From assembly GCA_963844055.1 (NCBI GenBank), contig CAWJMN010000001.1, positions 496,001 to 560,000 on the forward strand: a DNA stretch of 64,000 nt. The letters run 5' to 3'. Both the position numbers and the translations under genes were made by a program. Each line of letters starts with the position of its first letter. Position 1 is the stretch's first letter. The stretch comes from CAWJMN01 sp963844055 (GTDB lineage: Bacteria > Planctomycetota > Planctomycetia > Pirellulales > Pirellulaceae). The notes under the pieces are model-generated. The model was not told the origin of the DNA. It did not search any database and saw only the letters and a list, made by a program, of their open reading frames with translations. Of this stretch, positions 55,840-64,000 are shown piece by piece.

Positions 55840-58153
55840 CTATTCGTCGGTGGGTGGTGCTAAATCCACGGGATTGGCGGGGGCCTGGTTAAGCGCTTCA
55901 TCGTCCGAGGTGCCAACGTCCTCTCGATAGGGTTTGCCCGAACGAAAGAGTTCTAGGCGGTTAGACACGCGGGGCTTTTTGGCCTCTTCGCCACCAAGAT
56001 CGATCGCCTCTTGTTGGGTTTTTACCGCGTTCTCCATATCGCCCGCTTCGGCATAGGCGGCAGCCAGGGTGTCGACCACTTTCCAGTCTTCCCAATTGCT
56101 TAGCTCGCACCCTTTGAGCGCGAGTTTTACCGCCTCCTTTCCATCGCGATGTTTGTCGCTGGGACAAGTGGCCAAGAGCCAAGCGATACTGTTATGCACT
56201 GAGGGGTTCTCGGGGGCGAGCTTGTGGGCGGCGCGAAAGTCGGCTAATTCCTTGTCGTAATCCTTGAGACGACCATAGATCAAGCCACGCTGAATGAGTA
56301 GCTGGGGACGCTCTTCCCGAAGGCTAAATTTGATTGCCTGAGTGTAGTCTTCGACAACTTTGTTTAGGTCCCCTTTTTGAAGCTGCGTCGTGAAGCCCCG
56401 CATGGCATACGCTTTACTGTGACGAGGTTGCAACTCGATCACTTTGGCATACATGTCGCCTGCCCGCTTCCAAAGCTTTGCCTGCAAAAGAACGGTCCCC
56501 ATTCCAAGGTAGGCATCTGCGTTTTTTTCGTCCAATACCTTGATGGCTTCGTACGATTGATAGGCCATCATGTGCAAACCCATTTGATAGGCATTGTAGC
56601 CACGAGAAATCTGTCCCTTGGTTAAGTAGCTCGTCAATGCCTGTAGCTTGATCCGATCAAGTGCTTCCGAAACTTGGTCTCCTTTGGCCGCATACGCTTC
56701 GATGCGTCCTTGAAGCGCCTTCACATTCAACGGGTCGGTACCGTTGGCCTTATTAAAGAACTCAATTGCCTTCGCATGATCCTTGTCGAGCAAGTAGAGC
56801 TTTCCACGCTCAGTAAGTAGGTCGGCATTAAGGGAATCAATTGCCAAACCTTCTTCAAAGTCCTTGGTGGCGTTTTCGATCTCGTTTTTGGCGAGGTAAC
56901 ATCGCCCGCGTGCCAGATAGGCCGTTGCCAGTTTGGAGTTCTTCGAAATCAAAGTGTTGATATCGGTGATTGCGTCATCGTAGCGCTTTTCATCAACATA
57001 CAACTCGGCGCGATTGGCTATCCCACGTAGGTTGTCGGGGTTGTTCTCGATAAACTTCGTGTAAAAGGCAAGAGCTTCGTCGATCTTCCCTTCCAGTTTG
57101 GAGATCTCGGCACGCCAGCGAACCGGCGTTGAATCCTCGGGGTCAAGCTTCATCCCTTTTTCAAGGTCCGCTTTGGCATTGGGGAGGTCGAAACGAATAA
57201 AAAGATCCGTCCCACGCATGGAATAGGCTTGGGCGTCCTCTGGCTTCAGAGCAATCGCCCGGTTGAGCGCATCGATGGTTGCTTTACGGTCGGTTGCCCC
57301 CGTGATGCGTGCCAGTGCAATGTAAGCAGAGTGCCGTTTGGGGTTGAGACGTACGGATTCCTTGGCATCGCGAAGGGCACCGTCCGAATCTCCGGTTTGA
57401 TGTAAGACGTTGGCCCGCATCTCAAACTGCGCGTGCGCAGTTGTAGTCCTTACGCAGCATCGAGGAATAGTCCTTGATGGCATCATCCGTGTTGCCAAGC
57501 AGCTCTGACGCAATGCCGCGATAGGCATAGCCGTGTAACAGTTCAGGGTTGAGTTCCACAGCCTTCGCCGCATCATCATAGGACTTCTGTGCTTCTCGCT
57601 TGCGGCCATAAGCAAACGCACGAGCGGCATAGCTGCGAGCATCTTCAGGGGCAAGCTCGACAGCGCGATCCCCACTGGCGATCGCCGTATCAATGTCTTT
57701 TGTGTCTGCCACTAGGATGCAGAGAATTTGGTGCAGATTTGCATTTTCAGGCTGTAATTCAATCGCAGCTTGGCAATCGGCAATGCTCTTGATGTCCGTT
57801 ATTTTGGTACCCACGTACAGTGCTGTGCTACGCCGAATCAGCGCATCGACGGACCTGGGGTTCGCCTCTAGTTCCTTGGTATAGATTGCTGCTGCTTCGG
57901 ATAGCAGGTCCACATCCTTACGGCTGAACCGCACGCCATCCATCGTCACGTACTCAGGAGTGACTTGCTGAACCGTGGCGAAAGGGAGAATCGTCACGAG
58001 TTCTTCCCGGATGCCCCCCGGCAGTGGTTTGGCTCCCGGCTTCAAGATGACAAAGTCGCCCACTTCCACGTCGGCGGCTAGGCCAAGACCAAGGAAGGTA
58101 AAGATCACAAACAGTGATAGCGTCGTCTGCCGAACCATGCGTGAGAGGAGCAT
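55840..58153 (-). CDS. Large secreted TPR protein, broken by a 1-base insertion
   Basis: The N-terminal part (start ATG 58153 with GGAAGG upstream) has a signal peptide (TTLSLFVIFTFLGLGLAADV), a small beta domain (FVILKPGAKPLPGG) and TPRs, then stops after KDYNCARAV. The next frame continues at AQFEMRANVLHQTGDSDGAL with about twelve more TPRs and ends with HNSIAWLLATCPSD and RDGKEAVKLALKGCELS, the same closing signature as the TPR gene at 13329. The shift lies in an 18-base palindrome (AACTGCGC-GT-GCGCAGTT, 57425-57442). One base removed gives a 770-residue protein. Probably a sequence error. Confidence 0.85.
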
Positions 58154-58513
58154 TGCATGCCTTCCGGTAGGAATTTGCCAGTGACTTTGGAAATAGTCGG
58201 CGAAAGCGTTGTCCACGGTGTCTTAGAACGAGAACCGGTTCGAAAGAACCAATGTGACCACCCTATTTGACTAATCACCAGGGTGGAAATCAACTAGCTT
58301 TTGGAAAAAAACAAGTTCGCATTTCCAAGCGATTGGCGCGACTCGCAGGGACGATCTGCGCTAGTCAGAAATTGCGGCGCTAGTGGGCGAAATCCGCCGC
58401 ATGTCGCGTGAGAGAATGTGCGACATGCATCTGCTTTTACTGCCTAGGGATTTGTAACCGGGGCCATTAAAAAGAATGCCCCGGGTTACACCAATAAATA
58501 GTTGCGCGAGCGA
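58154..58513. other. 360-base gap
   Basis: It contains a hairpin at 58454-58489 (listed). No gene seen. Confidence 0.35.
58454..58489 (-). terminator. Hairpin downstream of the His-rich lipoprotein gene
   Basis: Arms GTAACCCGGGGC and GCCCCGGTTAC (one bulge), loop rich in T on the minus strand, no T tract after it. A weak terminator or processing site. Confidence 0.5.
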
Positions 58514-59038
58514 TTAGTGCTCGTGCCCGTGGTCGTGGGTGATTTCGGCCGAGAACGACTTGCCTTCGATTTCGACCGCAAGGTTTGCAGTTACGCCCTT
58601 GGACAAAGACTCTAGCACGCCCAATAAGGCTTTATCTTCGATTTCAAATTGGAAGGCCATTGGCTTCTCGCCTTCGGTGCGGTTTACTGCGGTCAAATCG
58701 TAGGAAGCGACCTTTTCGCCGACCTTGGTGTTAATGGTCAGCTTTTCTGCTGTGATCGGCAAATCCTTCTTCATCTCGCTATCCAGAATGAAGACGGTGA
58801 TCTTGCCGCTGTCATCATGCGTCCACTCGGCGTGATATTCCTCTTTGCCGAGTTCAACGATATGTCCGCCATGGATTCCATGAGCATGGGCGTGGTCGTG
58901 ACCAGCGTGATCATGTCCCGCATGTTCATCCTTAGGCTTATCAGTGCTTGGCTTGGATGCCGAGCTGCCGCAGCCGGCTCCCCACATCGTGGCGGACAAC
59001 AAGCCAATTCCCAGGGCCCAGCGAAAAGATGCATTCAT
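58514..59038 (-). CDS. His-rich lipoprotein, possible metal-binding
   Basis: 174 residues. The lipobox is MWGAGCGS with Cys at 23. A His/Asp-rich stretch follows (DEHAGHDHAGHDHAHAHG), and the protein ends ITHDHGHEH, so both ends could bind zinc, nickel or copper. The middle (HGGHIVELGKEEYHAEWTHD; KITVFILDSEMKKDLPI) is conserved in planctomycete lipoproteins found near cation efflux genes in my recollection. No transporter is adjacent here. Metal buffering is inference. ATG at 59038. Confidence 0.8.
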   Translation of the reverse strand: MNASFRWALGIGLLSATMWGAGCGSSASKPSTDKPKDEHAGHDHAGHDHAHAHGIHGGHIVELGKEEYHAEWTHDDSGKITVFILDSEMKKDLPITAEKLTINTKVGEKVASYDLTAVNRTEGEKPMAFQFEIEDKALLGVLESLSKGVTANLAVEIEGKSFSAEITHDHGHEH

Positions 59039-59306
59039 GATGTTGGAGCTTTCAATGGTTGAAAAGAAAGGGAAAGGGGAGGCTTGGTGACGACCCTAGG
59101 CAATTACAAACGAATTGTACACATCCACCAAGCAGATCCAAGGTGGTGGTTACGGCCGGAAATCCTTCCCTTCACGAGCTTTTCGTGCCAGAGAAAATAT
59201 TTGCCCTCGGTTGCCGCATCCACTATGCTCACCGTCAGTCACGGCCTTGCCGTGATCCTGCCCAACTTCGTTGTACGCTATTCCTACCTCCCTGGATCGC
59301 GCTCCC

Positions 59307-60321
59307 ATGATGAAACTCCTGCAGTTTTTTTCGTTGTCCGCACCCCAATTGGCCTCTCAGGCTTGGTCGATCGCTAGGCACATGCGATCCGCAGGGCTAT
59401 TTGCCTTACTGATTCTAGGAAATGCGTTCACCGGCGTTGAGGCTGCGGAGGTGACTGTCACCAAGACCGATGCAGGGGTCGAGGTGAAAATTGGAGATAA
59501 GCCCTTTACTTCCTATCTGTTTCGCTCGGGAACGAAGCCGGTTTTGTGGCCGATCATCGGCCCCACCGGCAAGCCGATGACGCGGGCTTATCCTTTGGAT
59601 GATAAGGACAAGTCAGAAAAGCAGGACCATATCCATCATCGCTCGCTGTGGTTTACTCACGGCAAGGTGAATGGGATTAGCTTCTGGGACGAAATGAAGG
59701 GGCACGGCGACATTGTCCATAAAGAACTCGTCAGCGCGACGGGGGGGGCCGAGGCCAAGCTCGTCACGAAAAACGACTGGATTGGTCCGGACGGCAAGAA
59801 GGTTTGCGAGGATGTCCGCACGATTCGATTGGGCCAGGATGAAGATGTTCGCTGGATCGACTTTGCTGTGGTTGTCACTGCTCAGCGAAGGGGAACTGCT
59901 CTTCGGCGATACGAAAGAAGGAAGCTTTGGTATCCGTGTTGCGGAATCGATGAAGGGGGATAAGCCTGGCGACGGCCATATCCTGAACTCCGAAGGAGAT
60001 AAGGATGGAGCTGCCTGGGGCAAGCGAGCCGCCTGGGTCGATTACTACGGCACCGTTCAAGGGGAGACTTTGGGGGTTACCATCCTCAATCACCCTAGCA
60101 GTTTCCGCTTTCCTACCTACTGGCACGTCCGAACGTATGGACTGTTTGCAGCCAATCCCTTTGGTGTTCACGACTTTACTGCCGGCAATGAACCACTGGG
60201 GGACGCCAAGCTTGCCAAGGGAGAAACGATGTCACTGCGGTATCGTGTTCTGTTACATGCAGGCGCTTCTGACGTTCCGAAACTGACCAAAGCGTTTGAG
60301 GCTTTTTCCGCTGACAAGTAA
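59307..60321 (+). CDS. PmoA-like (DUF6807) secreted protein, broken by a 1-base insertion
   Basis: Planctomycete secreted protein once labelled methane oxygenase PmoA; the real activity is unknown. It reads from a signal peptide (RSAGLFALLILGNAFTGVEA) through LFRSGTKPVLWPIIGPTGKP, KQDHIHHRSLWFTHGKVNG and DEDVRWIDFAVVVTA, then the frame breaks. The next frame continues EGELLFGDTKEGSFGIRVAE, WVDYYGTVQGETLGVTIL, HVRTYGLFAANPFG, ending at 60321. Removing the middle C of GCTCAGC (59880-59886) gives VTASEGE and 337 residues. Probably functional. Starts at 59307 or 59382 are possible. Confidence 0.85.
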
Positions 60322-60807
60322 TGTTTGCTGGTCAGGGCTGTCTTCATTCGCCTGCAAAAAATGGACATCCGTCGCAAGCATTTTGTTTGCGACAAGTCTC
60401 TTTCAACGTCATTGAATTACTTGAGATAGACCGCAGTATTTCTTGCGGTTTTCTAGCATTTGAACGCTGCTGAGCCTCTGATAAGCGATCGCACGAGCCG
60501 CTCTTTCGGCCGCATGCTTGCATCGCATGAACGAATCCCGGGAAAAATTGAAAGCGTTGCTTGCCATCTGAAGGGGGAGGGCGTTCAAACGCGTTCATCC
60601 GCAACGATCGTCCGAGCCCGTCCTGCCGTCATAGCCACGGCAAGGAATGCCTATCTTTTGTCTCTTGTCCATCTTTCCCAGTCAAATCATTTGCCGTATC
60701 CGTCCGATAGATACTCCTGCTGACAGTTAACCCAGGCTTCACATTCTTCCCAGTGTGTTGCCTCTCCCAACGCGGTTTGTCTATCGATGGAGTCTTTTCC
60801 TGCCATG
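60322..60807. other. 486-base gap
   Basis: No convincing gene. A GCTGAGC sequence lies near 60470. Open frames here look random. Confidence 0.35.
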
Positions 60808-61101
60808 ATGGCTACTTCCTTGCACATTGAAGACTTGGCTGATTTACGAAACTATGTTCACGACACCCTTTGCCAACAAAACCAACTAGAACGTGGTGCC
60901 TTTCAGATCTCCGAACGGATTATGGTGCGAAGCGATCGGCCCTGCGGCATATTCTTTTGCCTGCACGGTCCCCGAAGCGTGAAGCTCACTGCAATCTGGG
61001 AGACGGATCGAAATACCATCCTGTTCTATGGTTCCTCGGGCGAACGACAATGCAAAACACAGCTTGTCCATGCCCCAAAGCTTGTTCCGGCAATGGTTTA
61101 G
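60808..61101 (+). CDS. Small conserved protein of unknown function
   Basis: 97 residues. MATSLHIEDLADLRNYVHDT and LCQQNQLERGAFQISERIMV lead to RPCGIFFCLHGPRSVKLTAI and RNTILFYGSSGER, a compact alpha/beta sequence without signal or membrane segment. I recall similar proteins in planctomycetes but no function. The ATG at 60808 is chosen because the conserved part begins there; ATGs at 60787 and 60805 are alternatives. It precedes csrA by 158 bases, which include the csrA promoter. Confidence 0.6.
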   Translation: MATSLHIEDLADLRNYVHDTLCQQNQLERGAFQISERIMVRSDRPCGIFFCLHGPRSVKLTAIWETDRNTILFYGSSGERQCKTQLVHAPKLVPAMV

Positions 61102-61186
61102 TGGAGATAGTTTGTTAGAGACACATGACGGGTGCGTGGCAAAGTTTTGTCATTACAGCCTGCGAAGGTCACGGCAAAATCTTCAA

Positions 61187-61215
61187 TTGACACTACAAAA
61201 CGACTTGTGTACAAA
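61187..61215 (+). promoter_or_regulatory. Sigma70-like promoter for csrA
   Basis: TTGACA (exact) and TACAAA separated by 17 bases. The predicted start of transcription leaves a 5' leader of about 38 bases before the csrA ATG, including a GGAGG at 61247-61251, which is also the kind of GGA site CsrA itself binds. Confidence 0.6.
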
Positions 61216-61259
61216 ATTGCACTCATAAACAAATTATCATCTACATGGAGGTTCTTCAC

Positions 61260-61472
61260 ATGCTTGTTCTATCCCGCAAAGAGACAGAGCGTATTCGCCT
61301 TGGTGATTCGATCGTAGTGACGGTGGTTCGCGTATCTGGCGATCGCGTTCGCCTGGGGATTGAAGCTCCCCCTGACGTCCTTGTCCTGCGGGACGAGCTC
61401 GATCAGCGTGAAGGAACGGCTCCTTTGGCTGACAAGCTTCCTGGTGGCGGTTTGAAGCGTGCTGCAAGCTAA
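61260..61472 (+). CDS. csrA: Carbon storage regulator CsrA/RsmA
   Basis: 70 residues, a dimeric RNA-binding regulator. The core is MLVLSRKETERIRLGDSIVV, TVVRVSGDRVRLGIEAPPDV and LVLRDEL, all canonical. The C-terminus (PLADKLPGGGLKRAAS) is an extension beyond the usual 61-residue length. The ATG at 61260 sits eight bases after GGAGG. The GGA in its own leader makes autoregulation plausible, as in Gammaproteobacteria, but that is inference. No flagellar genes are near. Confidence 0.93.
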   Translation: MLVLSRKETERIRLGDSIVVTVVRVSGDRVRLGIEAPPDVLVLRDELDQREGTAPLADKLPGGGLKRAAS

Positions 61473-62052
61473 GGCTGGCAGGTGACCCCTCGGACGTGCC
61501 TTTGGCATCGTTGTTTGGTGGGGATTTAGGGCTGTCGGACTTCTTTTCATGTCCGGCAGCCACTTCGCGGGGCTGTCCCGCCTCTCTTTTGTCGTTGCCA
61601 ACCGCTTGTTTGGCAACTTCCCAACGACCCGGGCGATCCATTCGCTTTCAAAAAACGGAACGGGAAATTTGTTGGTTCCCCAACCCATAAAAATTGACAA
61701 TTGGGTCTGGGACCGTTAAGCTCCTGAGTACGGTTTAAGTCGTTCCTGCCGCCAGAATGCGTGAGTATTGTGGACTGTAGGGCGGTTTTTCAGCCATATG
61801 CAACAACCGAACCCAGTGGATTGGCAGGGAATTTTCCAGTGGCCAATGGGATCGTGCTTGCAAGCGGCAGTGGGCTTTGGCTCAACCGAATGCCACGCAA
61901 GGCATGGATACTTTATGCCATGGTTTGCGTTTATGAGTTCGCGATGGCGCCCCTCCCTTGCTATCGCACGCAAAGATAATTTGTTCCCACCTTAACGATT
62001 CAGCCCAACGGGCGCCCCACCTACTTTAGTTTTTGTGTTGGAGAGTTCTGCC
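61473..62052. other. 580-base gap
   Basis: A stem-loop with 11-base arms (GGCTGTCGGAC/GTCCGGCAGCC) lies at 61530-61561 downstream of csrA but lacks a T tract. TTGACA occurs at about 61693. No gene seen. Confidence 0.4.
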
Positions 62053-63354
62053 ATGACATGTAATGGAAATCGTTTGAGTCGCCGTTCGCTTTTGACGGTT
62101 GGTGCAATCGGAGGGTTGGGGCTCAACCTAGCCAACTTCTTTGAGCGTAAGGCTCTTGCCGATAAGAAGCACTATGACTTCTTGGAAGCCAAGGCACAAA
62201 GCGTTATCCATATCTTCCTGCCAGGCGGTATCGCTCATCAAGAAACGTTTGACCCCAAGCCTTATGCTCCTATCGAGTATCGCGGCGAAATGGGTTCGAT
62301 CAAGACAAACACGGGCGAAGTCGTTAGCGAGACGTTGCCAAAGCTGTCGCAAATGTTCGACAAGCTGGCCGTCATCCGCTCGATGACTCACGGTGAAGCT
62401 GCCCACGAACGTGGCACTCACAACATGTTTACGGGCTATCGCCCAAGCCCAGCCCTCATCTTTCCAAGCATGGGAAGCGTGGTCAGCCACGAATACGGCC
62501 CACGCAATAACTTGCCTCCGTACGTTTGCATTCCCAACGTTCCTAACGAATTTGCGGCCAACGGCTATTTGAGCTCGTCGTTTGCTCCGTTCAGCTTGGG
62601 ATCCGACCCAGCCAACAAGGGCTTTAAGGTTTTGGACCTTAACCTTCCTGGCGATGTCAACGAAAACCGCTTTGCCCGTCGCCAGTCGGCGCTCGAAGCC
62701 GTAAATGATTACTTCGTCAAGAAGGACAAGTCGGACAACGTTGGTGCCATGAACACCTTCTATCAACGTGCTTATAGCCTGATTAATTCACCTGCCGCTC
62801 GTGAGGCCTTCAATATTGAAGCCGAGACCGCTGCGATCCGTGATGAATACGGCCGTAACGAAGCCGGTCAACGTTTGCTGATGGCTCGTCGCTTGGTGGG
62901 TGCAGGCGTCCGTTTTGTCACGCTGACCTACTCGGGCTGGGACATGCACAACCAAATCACTGGTGGCATGCGTAGCCAAATGCCAGCTCTGGACCAAGCC
63001 TTGTCGACTCTGATTCGCGATCTTGATCGTACGGGCCAGTTGCAATCGACGCTGGTTATGGTTTCCAGCGAATTCGGCCGTACGCCAAAGATCAATGCAA
63101 CGGCTGGTCGCGACCACTGGCCAAAGGTGTTTAGCGTGATGCTCGCCGGTGGCGGTATCAAGGGCGGTTACATCCACGGCATGTCGAACTCGACCGCTTC
63201 GGAACCTGATTCGGATCCAGTCGGCCCAGAAGATTTGGCAACCACGGTTTACAACCAGCTGGGCATTGTAGCTGACAAGGAATTGATGGCTCCTGGTGAT
63301 CGTCCGATTGAAATCGTTGACGGTGGCAAGGTGATCCGTCCTCTCCTGTCCTAA
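62053..63354 (+). CDS. DUF1501 family protein, Tat-exported (second copy)
   Basis: 433 residues. The twin-arginine motif is LSRRSLLTVGAIGGLGLN. Conserved parts are SVIHIFLPGGIAHQETFDP, RSMTHGEAAHERGTHNMFTG, VRFVTLTYSGWDMHNQITGG, LVMVSSEFGRTPKINATAGR and DHWPKVFSVMLAGGG. It belongs to a different subgroup from the copy at 20472. The ATG at 62053 has GGAGAG upstream; a GTG at 62035 is possible. The next gene on the strand is a large secreted protein, a common pairing for DUF1501 in planctomycetes. Confidence 0.9.
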   Translation: MTCNGNRLSRRSLLTVGAIGGLGLNLANFFERKALADKKHYDFLEAKAQSVIHIFLPGGIAHQETFDPKPYAPIEYRGEMGSIKTNTGEVVSETLPKLSQMFDKLAVIRSMTHGEAAHERGTHNMFTGYRPSPALIFPSMGSVVSHEYGPRNNLPPYVCIPNVPNEFAANGYLSSSFAPFSLGSDPANKGFKVLDLNLPGDVNENRFARRQSALEAVNDYFVKKDKSDNVGAMNTFYQRAYSLINSPAAREAFNIEAETAAIRDEYGRNEAGQRLLMARRLVGAGVRFVTLTYSGWDMHNQITGGMRSQMPALDQALSTLIRDLDRTGQLQSTLVMVSSEFGRTPKINATAGRDHWPKVFSVMLAGGGIKGGYIHGMSNSTASEPDSDPVGPEDLATTVYNQLGIVADKELMAPGDRPIEIVDGGKVIRPLLS

Positions 63355-63763
63355 GGTGACAGTTAGGCTGCTCGCCCCGACAGGAAGTTTGGCGAGCGAT
63401 ACGCCGGCCGATTAGGCCGGTTGTCGGGATTGTTTGCATGGGGAAGCTTGCGGGCACCCCATGGAGGTTTGTTGGGGCACTTGGTCTATGAAGGATTGAG
63501 TGCGATGGCAAATTTCCGAATTACACTAATGACATTGCCAAGCACTTCAGGGATGAGTCGGCTTGGTGGATTTGTTGGGTGCCGCGTCGAAGATGTCTGC
63601 GGTCCCTTTTAGCTTGTGGATTTTAATCAGCCGGTTGTCGGATAAATAAGTCTTCGACCATCGCACGATTGTTATCGCGGGCTCCTACCTTCCTTGGGTT
63701 TTCTGGCATTTTTGTGCCATGACTCACCTGCATCCCTCCAGTCTTTTTATCTCGCCTAGGAAC
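63355..63763. other. 409-base gap
   Basis: No convincing gene; it is probably the leader of the next gene. Confidence 0.35.
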
Positions 63764-64000
63764 ATGACCGTGCGCGACATTCGCTCTTGGAATTTCGGCG
63801 TCTTTGCTTGGTGCTGTTTGGTGTTGGCTGCTTGGGTGCCAGCGAAAGCAGTAGAGCCGCAAGTCAACATGATGGTCCCTTACGGGGTGCAACGTGGGGC
63901 TGAGACCGAAGTGGTGATCACCGGCGGTCGTTTGGCCGATGCCAAAGAAGTCCTGTTCTATGGCTCGGGCTTTCAAGTGACTGCCTTTGAGGCCACCAAT
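63764..64000 (+). CDS. Secreted protein, N-terminal part only (pre-peptidase/Ig-like planctomycete protein)
   Basis: 79 codons run off the window. A signal peptide (FGVFAWCCLVLAAWVPAKA) is followed by VNMMVPYGVQRGAETEVVIT and GGRLADAKEVLFYG, the start of the large planctomycete proteins with pre-peptidase C-terminal or IPT/TIG-like domains that accompany DUF1501 genes. The ATG at 63764 is chosen; an in-frame ATG at 63719 would add 15 residues without signal character. Confidence 0.75.
   Translation, partial: MTVRDIRSWNFGVFAWCCLVLAAWVPAKAVEPQVNMMVPYGVQRGAETEVVITGGRLADAKEVLFYGSGFQVTAFEATN

Noticed and set aside
1..64000. CRISPR arrays, insertion sequences, prophage, integrase or attachment sites
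   Set aside because: I looked for regular repeats, transposase or integrase motifs and found none.

Overview
The window looks like chromosomal DNA of a planctomycete, most likely of the order Pirellulales, with a GC content around the mid-50s by eye. Several lineage markers support this: two DUF1501 proteins with Tat signals, the small basic protein of the TIGR04137 type, a SpoVG protein carrying an inserted zinc ribbon, a PmoA-like (DUF6807) secreted protein, an NPYEAP-type membrane protein, and many secreted TPR proteins. I see no phage, transposon, integron or CRISPR array. Most of the window is core or lineage-typical genes.

Layout. 1-3.9 kb is one end of a Flp/Tad pilus locus on the minus strand (Flp pilin, prepilin peptidase, CpaB, CpaC running off the edge). 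4.5-10.5 kb holds a GT87 mannosyltransferase-like protein, tRNA-Leu(CAG), a rhodanese, the CCA-adding enzyme, a small membrane protein, and SpoVG beside ispE. 11-15.6 kb has a double-parvulin foldase, a secreted TPR protein and a flavodoxin. 15.6-24 kb holds a nucleotide-sugar dehydrogenase, pyrophosphatase, small basic protein, a beta-CASP metallo-hydrolase, DUF1501 and an SLC13 permease. 24.3-27.5 kb is a second, separate secretin with a lipoprotein. 27.6-30.6 kb is an ECF sigma factor, a membrane partner and a PDZ protein. 30.8-38.8 kb has a mutarotase, two GT4 glycosyltransferases, hpt, an esterase, a FabF-like synthase and UDP-glucose dehydrogenase. 38.9-50.4 kb has gyrA, a coiled-coil/low-complexity membrane pair, lnt, a RidA protein, panB and an ABC transporter whose permease carries a large extra domain. 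50.4-64 kb has a structured intergenic RNA candidate, a 1039-residue mosaic secreted protein, a large TPR protein, a His-rich lipoprotein, a PmoA-like protein, csrA, and a second DUF1501 gene followed by a truncated partner.

Functional themes are cell-surface building (pilus, secretins, two nucleotide-sugar dehydrogenases, three glycosyltransferases, lipoprotein acylation) and secreted proteins of the planctomycete type.

The most striking observation is that six otherwise intact genes (cpaC, ugd, lnt, an ABC ATPase, a TPR gene and the PmoA-like gene) are each broken by a single-base indel. In each of the five genes that lie fully in the window, exactly one base restores a full-length family member. 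Three of the six sit at GCTNAGC, where removing the middle base gives GCTAGC and the expected protein. I found no intact GCTAGC anywhere in the window, although ACTAGC, CCTAGC and TCTAGC are each common. This points to a systematic, motif-linked sequence error or a real motif-directed insertion. The second notable item is an unannotated RNA-like segment near 50.7-50.96 kb with a near-perfect Shine-Dalgarno sequence, a 12-codon ORF, stacked hairpins and a strong terminator.
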